From Flavisolibacter longurius (GTDB lineage: Bacteria > Bacteroidota > Bacteroidia > Chitinophagales > Chitinophagaceae), in NCBI GenBank assembly GCA_013327885.1, contig JABUMY010000011.1:124001-188000 (forward strand): a stretch of DNA of 64,000 nt, in the 5' to 3' direction. A program made the position numbers and the translations under genes. Of this stretch, positions 42,445 to 52,178 are shown in pieces (the first letter of the stretch is position 1; each line of letters opens with the position of its first letter). The notes under the pieces were generated by a model. It saw only the letters and a program-made list of their open reading frames with translations. It did no database searches and was not told the origin of the DNA.

Positions 42445-42954
42445 ATGAAATACATCATCCTGCTTACTACGTTTCTTTCTTGTTTTTATGGGTGCATTCG
42501 TCCTTGCATAGAGCCAAGAGGCATAGAGGGAGCGGGTCTGACTATCAAGTTCTTTCACACTGCAAACGACCAGTATTTTTATACCGAAAACCCTAATCTT
42601 TCTCCTTTTCGGCTGGACAGTCTTAAAATTTTGGACTCCCGTGGCAAACTGTTAAACACTCCCACAGGCATTGATCAGGATCATAGAAACCCTTTACGAA
42701 AGATTTATACAGTCGGTATATATCCCATCTTCATTCCAAGCGATGACGAAGAAGCTTTCAACAGCGAGCAAAGCAAATGGATTTACATTTATTATAACCG
42801 CACTACGTCCGATACCTTGAAACTGGTGTACAAGGCAAGAAAAGAAAAGTGCGCCAATAAGTATGAGTACCTGAAAGCCTACCACCGGGAACAGTTGGTT
42901 GGAGAAATATACAACAGCTACCACGAGAATCTTGAGTTTACACTAAACCACTGA
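42445..42954 (+). CDS. Hypothetical lipoprotein (169 aa)
   Basis: Small exported protein of unknown function. The signal peptide has a lipobox at FYGC (Cys near residue 17), with another Cys four residues later. The mature part is rich in Tyr, Asn and Lys (YFYTENPNLSPFRLDSLK, KWIYIYYNRTTSD, YEYLKAYHREQLVGEIY), with no recognised domain. Codons look AT-richer than the neighbours. It lies five bases before the metalloprotease start, so they form one unit inside the inserted block. Confidence 0.78.
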   Translation: MKYIILLTTFLSCFYGCIRPCIEPRGIEGAGLTIKFFHTANDQYFYTENPNLSPFRLDSLKILDSRGKLLNTPTGIDQDHRNPLRKIYTVGIYPIFIPSDDEEAFNSEQSKWIYIYYNRTTSDTLKLVYKARKEKCANKYEYLKAYHREQLVGEIYNSYHENLEFTLNH

Positions 42955-42959
42955 CTCAT

Positions 42960-45192
42960 ATGCAAAAGCATCTGCTTATCATCATGCTGTTCGCAGCATC
43001 GTACACCCATGCCCAAACTACTACCAGAGGACACTGTGAAACGCCTGAAATGGATACAGCGGAATTTCAAAATCTTCCTTGGTATGGTAACAAACGACAT
43101 GCTCGAAACCTTTTTGGACAGCATTGGCTATCCATCAGAGGTGAGCACAAATCGCATCATTGGACGGCCTCAGGTGAGGTATTGGATTCCTATTAAATTT
43201 TGGATTTACCGTGACGATAACGGTAATGGTGGACCTACACCTGTACAGATTCAAAGATTGATGGACGATTTGAACTTTCGGTTCAATCAGAATAACAACA
43301 CCATGATCGGGTTTTATCAAAAGTGCGAACCATCGTTTATTAATAACTCCACACATACTGAAAAAACAACCGTAGGTGCTGCCATTTTGATGGCAGATAA
43401 TAATGATCATGGAAGTATTAACGTGCACATTATTGAAAGATTTGCTTCTGGCGGCGCAGGTCTGGCTGTTCCGCTTGTTAACGGCGCAATGGTTCCTCGC
43501 GGAAGCTATTCCGACCCTGAGGCAAGCGGTGATTTAGCCCACGAGATCGGGCATGTTTTGGGTCTTTCACATACTCATCAATACAGTGCCTGGAATTGGG
43601 GATGCCTTACCGAAAGTGTGAGCCGCACAAGGACCTGGCCTACTTTCAATTTTTGCCCAACAAGGTTTGTATCGGGAAACGTTTCAGAGGCGACCGGTGA
43701 TGCGCTACGGGACACACCTGCTGATAACAACCTGGTCAGCAATAATGCTTGTTTTTATAATGTAACATCTGGCACCGATCCATGGGGTGATTCTTACGAC
43801 AATCCACCGGCAGGTTTTCAAGACCGGGCGAATGTTAGAAATATTATGAGCTATAATTCTGCAACAGATTGTGTTGATCAGTTTTCCAGATTGCAGATAG
43901 CAGTTATGTTGCGAACAATCATCTGGAGAAAAACTAATAATGTGAGCGGATGGAAAAACCCGATAAGTACTTTCGATTCATTTGAGGCGGACAACCAGCC
44001 AGAAACAGCCAGGGAGATTCAATTGAATCAAGTACAAGAGCGAAACTTTCATCAGCAGTGGAACAGAACTGGTGGGTTTGGCTATACAACACAATGCGAT
44101 GTGGATTGGGTGCGTTTTGTAGCGCCTTGTAACGGTTCTTTTACAGTGTTTACTTCTTCGATGCCAGGCATGGCCTTTGCCAATACCCGCTTAACACTAT
44201 TTAATAATAATTTGGTTCAATTAGCTCAAAACGACGACATTTCTTCTACAAACAATTTCTCGAGTATTCAATTCAACTTTGTTTCGGGGAACGAATATTT
44301 TATTCGCATTGAAAATATGAGTATTTCAACAACTGGATACTACACTTTACAGATCAGCAGTATGCTTTCAGTTGCAGGGGACGATAACTTTTGTGCAACT
44401 TCAAACAACTTTACAGTAACTAATCTGCCATTAGGCGCTACGGTACAATGGCAGGTTACTCCGTTAGGAATTATAACTATCAACTCGCCTAATTCAACGC
44501 AAACAACACTAACGCGAAATGGCAATGGAATGGTCATGCTAACTGCTACCGTTTCAAATATATGCGGTGGGCCTGTCACCATAAGCAAAACTATTGCAGT
44601 AGGTGTGCCGGACCGGCCGAAGGTGTTTGATGAAAACGGGCAAGCGATAACAACCATTTCAGCATGCACCAATGTGTATGAATCGCTATGTCCAACCATT
44701 GATTCGAGATGGGGTGTCCTGGAATGGGAATGGGAAAGGGTAATAGGCAATTTTAATTTGATAGACTTTAACAGTTGTGCCGACGTTTTGGGCTTTCAGC
44801 CTGGCTCCGGCTTTATCAGTGTCAGAGTGCGCAATGCATGTGGTTGGAGCAATCCTACATTCATTGTAGCCAACATAGCAGATTGCAGTAGTATGACCAT
44901 ACAACAAAAATCAATCAATCTATTTCCTAATCCGGCTAGTAGTTCTGTTACTCTTTCTGTTAATGGACAAACGAGTCTTCACTCCAAAACAAAAGGAGAG
45001 CAACACTCTGATGACGTGAGCATTAATGAGGTGAAAATTTACGACAGCTTCAGTAATGTAAAACTATACCGGAAGTATAACAGGCAACATTCTGCCACCA
45101 TAGATGTATCAACCTTGCCGAAAGGTGTTTACATAGTAGAAATAAATACTGGCAGTAGACTTGAGTATCAACAATTAATGACTCAAAAATAA
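42960..45192 (+). CDS. Secreted M43-type metalloprotease with T9SS sorting domain, frameshifted near the start
   Basis: Pappalysin/cytophagalysin-type zinc protease. A clean signal peptide (MQKHLLIIMLFAASYTHAQ) and PEMDTAEFQNLPWYGN lie in the frame from 42960, but the main frame (43009-45192, 727 aa) is one base shifted; joining them needs an extra base near 43092 (AACAAACGAC) to be skipped. The catalytic core has AHEIGHVLGLSHTH (HExxHxxGxxH) and IMSYNS (Met-turn), then a PPC-type beta domain (WVRFVAPCNGSFTV), an Ig-like region and a C-terminal type A sorting domain (NLFPNPASSSVTLS, GVYIVEIN). Read without frameshift, it would have no signal peptide and could not be secreted. The gene may be broken, or the shift may be a sequencing error or programmed event. 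Confidence 0.85.
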
Positions 45193-45230
45193 CATTTGCC
45201 AGACCAGTAACTACATAGGAACGATATAAC

Positions 45231-45299
45231 CAAGGGCAGGTGATCGTGATCCTGACGAAGTATGTGCGAAAGCAAAATAATGAACAGGCACAAACGTAA
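45231..45299 (+). pseudogene. Truncated second phnA 3' end
   Basis: Encodes QGQVIVILTKYVRKQNN followed by EQAQT and a TAA stop, in the frame of a PhnA C-terminus. Codons 45234-45281 match 42137-42184 of phnA with six changes, all synonymous; nothing of phnA lies upstream. It therefore is the tail of a diverged phnA whose front has been lost, and it ends directly in its own terminator. Confidence 0.85.
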
Positions 45300-45327
45300 A
45301 AAGCCGGTACAATGGTACCGGCTTTTT
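45298..45327. terminator. Terminator after the phnA remnant
   Basis: Perfect 13-bp stem AAAAAGCCGGTAC/GTACCGGCTTTTT with loop AATG, similar in build to the phnA terminator at 42221-42250. Lies between convergent genes. Confidence 0.92.
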
Positions 45328-45390
45328 ATTTTAAAACGATTTATACTTCGCCTTTGCTCACAACTCACGGCTCAAAGCTCGCAGCTTCTC

Positions 45391-46710
45391 TCACACTGCA
45401 TCCGACAGCGAGCTAAAATTAAACCCGTTGATGCGCATGGGCGGCACCATGCTGTTTTGAATGCGTACCGGTTTGCCCACCGCTTCCAGGTTGACCAGCA
45501 TGTTTGCCGGGCTTTCGTTAAAGCGGAAGTTTTTAATGGCGTGCTGTACGGCGCCGTCTTTGATCAAAAATGTGCCATCGCGGGTAAGACCGGTAAATAC
45601 CAGGGTTTGCGGGTCCACTAAGCGGATGTAATAAAACCGCGTAACCAAAACACCGTTGCTGGTGCCTTTGATCAGGTCTTCCAGCGACTGATCGGTGCCC
45701 TGCATGATAAAACCGCTGGGTGGTGGCGGCGCATCCGTTACTTCTTTTTGCTTGGCCCAGAAGCGGGTGTAGGGCAGGGCCTTCAATACACCGTTTTCTA
45801 CCCAGTTTACTTTCGCCTGCGGGCGGCCATCAAACGCAAAGGGATTTGAAGGATTCTCTGTGCTGAACGGATCGGAAAGGATCGTCACCTTATCGTTGAA
45901 CAATTGGCTGCCGATGCGATTGCCGCCACCACGCTTGCCAAAAAAGTTGCGGCCTTCATCGGCGCCGCGGGCATCCATTGCATTCAAGAGAAGGGAGATC
46001 AGATCATATGCCGCCTGTGGCTCCAGCACCACGGTCATTTTTTCGGGCTTTAATTCTTTTGCATCCTTCGAAGCAATAGCTTTTTTGATGGCGATTTCCG
46101 TTGCGCTTTTGGTATCGAGGCTGGCCGCATCGGTAAAATAACTCACGCCATAACCCGAACCTTTTTCATCGGCCGTTCTGGCCGTTACCGTAAACTCACC
46201 ACCCGTAGCCCGGTTGTAGCCAAACAAACCTTTGTTATTGCCAATGGCCACAAAGCCTGCGGTATCTTCCAGGTAACCCGCTGCGGTGGTTTTCGTGGCG
46301 ATACAAGCCTGTATGCTGGCCAGCGCCGCATCTACCCGGAATAAAGGATCAATCTTTGCCGAAGCCTCGGAAAAATTTAATCCTTTTTGGTATTGCTGCG
46401 GTCCGAGTACCGGCATATACTCGGGATTTTCGGGTGCCAGGCGGGCCACTTCTTCCGAACGACGAACGGTTTTTTCCAGCGTGGCGTCATCAAACTCATT
46501 TCCCGTAGCCGTGCCGGCCCGCTTGCCAAAAACAGAGGTAATGGAATAGGAAAGATTATCGGTTTCGCCGTTGGTAGAAACCGTGTTGCGGGCATAGCGG
46601 ATATTGCCCGTGCGGCCACCGCTCAGCGTAACACTGATCTCGTCGGCCTTTGAATACGAAATTATTTTATCAATCAGTTTTTTTGCTTCTTGTTCAGATA
46701 AGATTGCCAT
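45391..46710 (-). CDS. TldE/PmbA-like metalloprotease subunit
   Basis: A 439-aa TldD/PmbA family protein lacking the HExxxH motif, so it is the TldE-type partner. In E. coli TldD and TldE form a heterodimeric protease that matures microcins and degrades unfolded peptides. Features seen: GGRTGNIRYARNTVSTNGE at the N-terminus, LSDPFSTENPSNPFAFDG and the C-terminal VTRFYYIRLVDPQTLVFTGLT. It follows the TldD-type gene after 9 bases on the same strand. The low-complexity word TTTATACTTCGCC region and the phnA remnant lie just beyond. Confidence 0.93.
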   Translation of the reverse strand: MAILSEQEAKKLIDKIISYSKADEISVTLSGGRTGNIRYARNTVSTNGETDNLSYSITSVFGKRAGTATGNEFDDATLEKTVRRSEEVARLAPENPEYMPVLGPQQYQKGLNFSEASAKIDPLFRVDAALASIQACIATKTTAAGYLEDTAGFVAIGNNKGLFGYNRATGGEFTVTARTADEKGSGYGVSYFTDAASLDTKSATEIAIKKAIASKDAKELKPEKMTVVLEPQAAYDLISLLLNAMDARGADEGRNFFGKRGGGNRIGSQLFNDKVTILSDPFSTENPSNPFAFDGRPQAKVNWVENGVLKALPYTRFWAKQKEVTDAPPPPSGFIMQGTDQSLEDLIKGTSNGVLVTRFYYIRLVDPQTLVFTGLTRDGTFLIKDGAVQHAIKNFRFNESPANMLVNLEAVGKPVRIQNSMVPPMRINGFNFSSLSDAV

Positions 46711-46719
46711 GAAAAAAGT

Positions 46720-48366
46720 TTATGCAGATTTTGCAGAATTGGTATTGAGAACATTGATCTTGTTGAACCGGCTGGTGCTGCAGCCATGCGACACGGCGCT
46801 GATCTGTCCCGGCTGTCCCTTGCCATCACGGAAGGTGCCAAAGCAGCGGTAGTCGCGTTCGTCACAAATCTGTGTGCACTGGTTCCAGAAATACTGGGTA
46901 TTGCTTTGATACGCCACGTCTTCCAGCATACCGGTGATTTTGCCATCCGCAATCTCGTAAAACAGTTGTCCGCCAAACTGGAAATTATAGCGCTGTTGAT
47001 CGATGCTGTACGATCCGCGGCCAACAATGTAAACACCTTTCTCCACGCCTTTGATCATATCATCCACACTCACGCCATCGCGGCCCGGACGCAGCGATAC
47101 ATTGGGCATGCGCTGGAATTGCACATTGTCCCAGCCATCGGCATAACTGCAGCCATGCGATTCGTTCTGTCCCAATATTTGCACCTGGTCACGGGTGGCC
47201 TGGTAGTTCACTAGAATACCATTCTTAACCAGGTCCCATTCTTTTGCCGGTACACCTTCATCATCGTAGCCAACGGTGTTTAAAAAATAGGGCTGCTTGC
47301 GGTCGGCAAAGAAGTTGACGATCTTGCTGCCGTAATTAAACTTGCCGCTTTTCCATTTGTCCAGCGTAGCGAAAGACGTACCCGCATAATTGGCTTCGTA
47401 GCCCAGCACACGGTCCAACTCCAGCGGGTGACCCACCGATTCATGAATGGTTAAACCCAGGTGACTTGGTTCCAGCACCAGGTCGTAATCACCGGCCGAA
47501 ACCGATTTGGCGCTGTGTTTTTCTTTGGCGTGTGCCGCGGCCAGTTTTGCATCTTCCACCATGTCGTAGGCATTGCGGTAAAATACCAGACTAGCCGGAC
47601 CTGCAATGGTTTCCGATGCTTTCGGTGTCAGGTATTCGTAGCCCATTTGCACCGGTGCACTCAGGGCATCCCTTGTTTTGAATTTACCTGTGCCCTTGTC
47701 CACCACCGTTACCGTAAAGTTGGGCCAGAGGCGATGAATATCCTGGTCGATATAAGAGCCATCGGTGGAAGCAAAATATTTTTGTTCGTTTACAAACGAA
47801 AGCGAAGAGTTGATAAACGAAGCACCGGCTTTCAGGGCCTCGCTGTTTACTTTCATCAACAAGTCTACTTTGTCTTTAATAGGAATGGTAAAAGCGTTTA
47901 TCTGCAGCGGGGTTTTCCAACTGCGTTCGCCCAGGCCTTTTTGGGGCGCCAACTTCACCGGTTCTTTTTGCAGTTTGCTGTTGGCCTTTGCCAGCAACAC
48001 GGCACGGGCCGCACATTTTTGAATGCCTTCTTTGGTCATGTCGTTGGTAGCCGCAAATCCCCAGGTGCCGTTCACAATAACGCGGATGCCGGCGCCAAAC
48101 GATTCATTGTTGGCAATGTTTTGCACACGGGCCTCTCTTGTAATGATCGATTGGGTAAGATAGCGGCCAATGCGTACATCGGCATACGTGGCGCCACCTT
48201 TTTTGGCTTCGGTAAGCGCCGCATCGGCCAGGGCTTTTTTTGCCTTTGTATCCAGGCCGGTGCTGAGCAGGTCAGCCGCAGCAATGGGGCGACTGTATAA
48301 ATAATCCGGCACCATTAGGGCACCCAGCCCCAGGGCCGTCATGTGTAAAAAATCTTTCCGTTTCAA
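46720..48366 (-). CDS. TldD-like metalloprotease subunit
   Basis: A 548-aa TldD-type protein with the metal-binding motif LTIHESVGHPLELD (HExxxH), and the later Cys-containing ESHGCSYADGWDNVQF region. The N-terminus MKRKDFLHMTALGLGALMV resembles a Tat signal (RK pair in place of RR) and places it outside the cytoplasm or membrane-anchored, unlike the cytoplasmic E. coli protein; this is inference. The next gene is the TldE-type partner. Confidence 0.94.
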   Translation of the reverse strand: MKRKDFLHMTALGLGALMVPDYLYSRPIAAADLLSTGLDTKAKKALADAALTEAKKGGATYADVRIGRYLTQSIITREARVQNIANNESFGAGIRVIVNGTWGFAATNDMTKEGIQKCAARAVLLAKANSKLQKEPVKLAPQKGLGERSWKTPLQINAFTIPIKDKVDLLMKVNSEALKAGASFINSSLSFVNEQKYFASTDGSYIDQDIHRLWPNFTVTVVDKGTGKFKTRDALSAPVQMGYEYLTPKASETIAGPASLVFYRNAYDMVEDAKLAAAHAKEKHSAKSVSAGDYDLVLEPSHLGLTIHESVGHPLELDRVLGYEANYAGTSFATLDKWKSGKFNYGSKIVNFFADRKQPYFLNTVGYDDEGVPAKEWDLVKNGILVNYQATRDQVQILGQNESHGCSYADGWDNVQFQRMPNVSLRPGRDGVSVDDMIKGVEKGVYIVGRGSYSIDQQRYNFQFGGQLFYEIADGKITGMLEDVAYQSNTQYFWNQCTQICDERDYRCFGTFRDGKGQPGQISAVSHGCSTSRFNKINVLNTNSAKSA

Positions 48367-48543
48367 CTGTAACGTTTTTGTTTGTGTGAATGAAATCTTG
48401 CGGCGTTCAAGCTACGAAAAAGAAGCTAACAACAAGGCGGTACGGTGGTAGAAAAAGGCTTTGTTTTTCCCGTCTGTTTTTTTGACCGTGAGAAGTCGAT
48501 CGGTGCAAAACAGCGGCCGGTAAAATTTCTCTATCTTGTCCGC

Positions 48544-50175
48544 ATGATCAAATATGTTCTTTTTCTCTGTTGCTCCGTTTCGTTGGCAGCAACAGCGCAG
48601 ACGGTTCAGGTTACCAAAAATATTCAGCAAGCCATGAACCGGGTTGATACCACTACCATCCGTTCGCACATTGCTTACCTGGCCGACGACAAGCTGAAAG
48701 GCCGCCTTCCCGGCACAGAAGGTTACCAGATGGCCGTTGATTATGTAACAACGCAGCTAAAAGCAATTGGTGTAACACCGGGCGGCGATGCCGGAGGTTA
48801 TACGCAAAAGCTGGTCATTCGAAAAGCGGTGCTGAACAATGCATCGGCAAAAGCAGCGCTGAAAGATGCTGCCGGCAACGTGGATTCGCTGCAGTTCTCC
48901 CGCGAGTTTGCGCCGGTGCCGCACCCGCTGGCAGAAGCCGCTTCCGCCGAAGGCGAACTTGTGTTTGCCGGTTACGGCGTTGACATTCCCGGCGGTTATT
49001 CCGACTACAACGGTATTGACGTAAAAGGAAAGATTGTAGTGCTGGTGGCTGGTGCGCCGGATGGCATGCTCTCTACCCTGACTGCGCATTTCTCCAACGC
49101 CGGCAACAAATACGGCACGGCTGCACAAAAAGGTGCTGCCGGTGTTTTGCTGATTGATATGCCGGCAAGGCCGGCAACAGCAGCAGCTCCCACCATCCAG
49201 CACAACGTAGCGCTCAACCTGCAAAAAACTACCGCTTACGGCCGCCGCTTTACGGGCAATCTTCCGGTTGCTGTCAGCGGTTCCAGGAGCTTGCTTTCCC
49301 GCCTCTTCTTGTCATCGGGAAAAAACCTGCAGCAAACGCTTGCTTCCATCAAAAGCGGTAAGCCGGCTTCTTTTGCCCTTCCTTACCGCCTGGCTGTTTC
49401 GTATGCGACAACACACAGTGATTTTGAAAGCTTCAATGTTGTGGGCCTCATCCCGGGCTCAGATAAGAATCTCAAGAACGAATACGTGGTGCACTCGGCC
49501 CACCTCGATCATACCGGCATTGGCCGGCCGGTTGCCGGCGATTCCATCTACAACGGTGCCCACGACAATGCTTCCGGTGTGGCTTCCCTGCTGGAGATCG
49601 CCAGGATCTACAAAACATCCGGCGCCAAACCCAGACGTTCGGTGCTGATCGTGATGGTAACAGCGGAGGAGATGGGCCTGGTGGGTTCCTCGTATTTCGC
49701 TGCCAATCCAACAGTGCCCAAAGGTTCTATCGTGGCTGATGTGAATACCGACATGCCGACCGTTATTGCTCCGCTGCTTTCGGTAGTACCGCTGGGCGCA
49801 GAACATTCCACCATCATGAACCATGTGCAGTTTGCTGCCCGCCAATTAGGACTGGATCTAGAAAAAGATCCCGAGCCTTTGGAGAACCGCTTTGTGCGCA
49901 GCGATCAATATAGTTTTGTCATGAATGGCATCCCGGCCCTGCACATCAAGTATGGCAACAAAACCAATGTTCCGGGTTTTGACATGGTGAAATTTGTAAA
50001 GGAATGGCGGGCCAAGTATTATCACCAGCCGGCCGATGGCATGGATGGTATTTTTGATTTTGCCGCCGCCAAAACCTATGTGCAACTGAATTTCCTGATC
50101 TCGTATTCCATTGCCCAAACAACCGAACGGCCCCGCTGGAACGAAGGCGACCTGTTTGCCACGGCGGGGAAGTGA
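48544..50175 (+). CDS. M28 family zinc aminopeptidase, exported
   Basis: A 543-aa exported peptidase. Signal peptide (cleavage after AATAQ), a protease-associated (PA) domain with GVDIPGGYSDYNGIDVKGK, and an M28 catalytic domain with HSAHLDHTGIG (His), GAHDNASGVASLLEIAR (Asp), TAEEMGLVGSSYF (Glu-Glu), VNTDMP (Asp) and a late HQPADGMDG (His). All expected zinc ligands are present. Start at 48544 is set by the signal peptide. Divergent from the TldD gene. Confidence 0.94.
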   Translation: MIKYVLFLCCSVSLAATAQTVQVTKNIQQAMNRVDTTTIRSHIAYLADDKLKGRLPGTEGYQMAVDYVTTQLKAIGVTPGGDAGGYTQKLVIRKAVLNNASAKAALKDAAGNVDSLQFSREFAPVPHPLAEAASAEGELVFAGYGVDIPGGYSDYNGIDVKGKIVVLVAGAPDGMLSTLTAHFSNAGNKYGTAAQKGAAGVLLIDMPARPATAAAPTIQHNVALNLQKTTAYGRRFTGNLPVAVSGSRSLLSRLFLSSGKNLQQTLASIKSGKPASFALPYRLAVSYATTHSDFESFNVVGLIPGSDKNLKNEYVVHSAHLDHTGIGRPVAGDSIYNGAHDNASGVASLLEIARIYKTSGAKPRRSVLIVMVTAEEMGLVGSSYFAANPTVPKGSIVADVNTDMPTVIAPLLSVVPLGAEHSTIMNHVQFAARQLGLDLEKDPEPLENRFVRSDQYSFVMNGIPALHIKYGNKTNVPGFDMVKFVKEWRAKYYHQPADGMDGIFDFAAAKTYVQLNFLISYSIAQTTERPRWNEGDLFATAGK

Positions 50176-50181
50176 GTAGTA

Positions 50182-50223
50182 AGTAGCCAGTAGCCAGTAG
50201 CCAGTAGCGAGTGGCCAGTAGCT
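50182..50223. repeat. Six tandem 7-base repeats before xthA
   Basis: Units AGTAGCC, AGTAGCC, AGTAGCC, AGTAGCG, AGTGGCC and AGTAGCT follow in tandem, ending 13 bases before the exonuclease ATG. The preceding bases (GTGAGTAGTA) are a weaker extension. Confidence 0.9.
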
Positions 50224-50236
50224 AAAACAATGAACG

Positions 50237-51010
50237 ATGAAAATTGCAACATATAATGTCAACGGTATTTCGGCAAGATTGCCGGTCTTACTGCAATGGT
50301 TAACCGAGAAAGCGCCGGACGTGGTTTGCCTGCAGGAGTTGAAAGCACCGCAGGAAAAATTCCCGCTGGATGCCATCCAGGGCGCCGGTTACAGTGCTAT
50401 CTGGCAAGGCCAGAAAAGCTGGAACGGTGTAGCCATTCTTTCCCGTGTGGGTGAGCCACAGGAAAGGGTGCGTGGCCTGCCCGGTAACGAAGACGACGAG
50501 CAAAGCCGCTACCTGGAAGCGGAGGTGAACGGTGTGATCGTTGGCGGCCTGTACCTGCCCAATGGCAACCCGGCGCCGGGACCCAAGTTCGATTACAAGC
50601 TGAAATGGATGGAACATTTTGCCGCCCATGCGGCCGGGCTGGTCAACGAAAACCTACCGGTGGTACTAACGGGCGACTACAACGTTATTCCGACCGACAA
50701 AGATGTGTACAAACCGGAACGCTGGGTAGAAGATGCCCTGTTTCGCCCCGAGAGCCGCGAAGCGTTTCACAACCTGCTGGCACAGGGCTGGACCGATGCC
50801 TTGCGCAAGCTTTATCCCGATGAAACAATTTATACCTACTGGGATTATTTCCGCTACGCCTTTAAGCGCAATGCCGGTTTGCGCATCGATCATTTTTTAC
50901 TGAACGACAGCGCTGCGAAGCGATTGCAAGCCGGTGGTGTGGACAAAGACGTACGGGGCTGGGAGAAAAGCAGCGATCATGCACCGGTATGGATCGAATT
51001 GAAAGACTAA
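50237..51010 (+). CDS. xthA: Exodeoxyribonuclease III (AP endonuclease)
   Basis: A 257-aa ExoIII-type AP endonuclease for base-excision repair. Motifs: MKIATYNVNGISARL, LQELKAPQEKF (catalytic Glu), WNGVAILSR, TGDYNVIPTDKDVY, LRIDHFLLN and SSDHAPVWIEL (catalytic Asp-His). Length and motifs are standard. A 7-base tandem repeat lies immediately before the start codon. Confidence 0.96.
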   Translation: MKIATYNVNGISARLPVLLQWLTEKAPDVVCLQELKAPQEKFPLDAIQGAGYSAIWQGQKSWNGVAILSRVGEPQERVRGLPGNEDDEQSRYLEAEVNGVIVGGLYLPNGNPAPGPKFDYKLKWMEHFAAHAAGLVNENLPVVLTGDYNVIPTDKDVYKPERWVEDALFRPESREAFHNLLAQGWTDALRKLYPDETIYTYWDYFRYAFKRNAGLRIDHFLLNDSAAKRLQAGGVDKDVRGWEKSSDHAPVWIELKD

Positions 51011-51067
51011 GCGTCCGTTAGAAAAGGAGGGCACACGAATTGGATAGGTGGGAAGGGACGATATTGT

Positions 51068-52018
51068 ATGCAACAAGAGAAGGAAAAAGGAAATCGCTAT
51101 TCGCTGGCCGCTTTTTGGACCATCCTGAAAAAAGCGGCCAAACGGTTGGGAAAAAACAGCCCGATTCACCTGGCCGGCGCCACGGCTTTTGTGGCCACGT
51201 TTTCGCTGGCGCCCATCTTTGTGCTCATCATTCACCTGCTCGGCGGGCTGCTTGGTAAAAAAGAGATACGGCAGCGCATCATCCAAAAATTTTCGGAAGA
51301 TGCACCTGAAGACAGTGTATCGCAGCTCCGGCAATTCATCGATGGCTTTCAGCAATTGTGGGGAGAATGGTATATCAACGTAGGCCTTTTTATTTTCCTG
51401 CTATTTGGCTCGTCCAAACTTTTTATTCTTATCCGCAGCTCCTTTTACCAGTTGTGGCGACTAAAACATTTCCACGACAAAAAGCTCCGGTTCCAGGTCC
51501 GGAAATGGTTGTTCCCGGTAGCGCTGATCATCTCTGCCGGTGTGCTGCTGATGACAGGTGTGCTGGGGCACAGCCTGCGTTCTTTTTTAGGTGAAGCTGT
51601 GGCTGAAATTTCGCCATCTGCGCTGGAATATTTCAACAGTCTTTACCGGCACGGCGTTTCCCTCCTGGTAGCCTGGCTTTGGTTTGCTATCGTGTTTCGT
51701 TATCTCACGGATGCAAGGCCACAATGGCCTACGGTATTTGTGGGCGCCTTCTTTACATCGGTCCTGTATAACATTGGCAAAACCATTCTGCAACCCAGTC
51801 TTTCGTTTGGAAAGATCCATGCCGTGTTTGGCACATCGGCCTCGCTGGTGATGCTGCAGTTGTTCATCTTCTACATTTCTCTGCTTATTTATTTTGGGGC
51901 TGCTTTTACGTTTGAGTGGGCCCGTTATTACAAGCAAACCGTTTACATTCCCGAAGAGTTGAGTTATTACAAGCTGGAGGAAAAAAGAGCCAAGGACGAC
52001 AACGGCGATTCGGATTAG
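51068..52018 (+). CDS. YihY/BrkB family membrane protein
   Basis: A 316-aa inner-membrane protein of the YihY (UPF0761) family, formerly annotated as RNase BN. It has about six hydrophobic helices (from AGATAFVATFSLAPIFVLII onward), a conserved AAFTFEWARYYKQ near the end, and a charged C-terminus (EEKRAKDDNGDSD). The function of the family is unknown. It starts 57 bases after xthA on the same strand. Confidence 0.92.
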   Translation: MQQEKEKGNRYSLAAFWTILKKAAKRLGKNSPIHLAGATAFVATFSLAPIFVLIIHLLGGLLGKKEIRQRIIQKFSEDAPEDSVSQLRQFIDGFQQLWGEWYINVGLFIFLLFGSSKLFILIRSSFYQLWRLKHFHDKKLRFQVRKWLFPVALIISAGVLLMTGVLGHSLRSFLGEAVAEISPSALEYFNSLYRHGVSLLVAWLWFAIVFRYLTDARPQWPTVFVGAFFTSVLYNIGKTILQPSLSFGKIHAVFGTSASLVMLQLFIFYISLLIYFGAAFTFEWARYYKQTVYIPEELSYYKLEEKRAKDDNGDSD

Positions 52019-52034
52019 TTGTTACCATTAAAAA

Positions 52035-52074
52035 AGCGAAACGGTGTTGGCAGGATTGTCAACACCGTTTCGCT
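52035..52074 (-). terminator. Probable minus-strand terminator
   Basis: Perfect 15-bp arms AGCGAAACGGTGTTG/CAACACCGTTTCGCT with a 10-base loop. The T run is on the minus strand (AAAAAA just left of it), so it serves the small minus-strand gene and possibly also ends the plus-strand gene. Confidence 0.75.
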
Positions 52075-52178
52075 ATAAGACATCAGCCAATGCGTAACCA
52101 GTAACCAAGGTTTCCGGCAATGCATTTCCCTGCCAGCGGTTGTTGCTGGCCCTTCTTGTAAAATACAGAGGCGATTGT

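Noticed and set aside
42137-45299. Tyrosine-recombinase integrative element with attL/attR at phnA
   Set aside because: The duplication fits the pattern, but no integrase or mobility gene is present between the copies, so the mechanism is left open.
50182-50223. CRISPR array
   Set aside because: Direct 7-base units with no spacers; plain tandem repeat.
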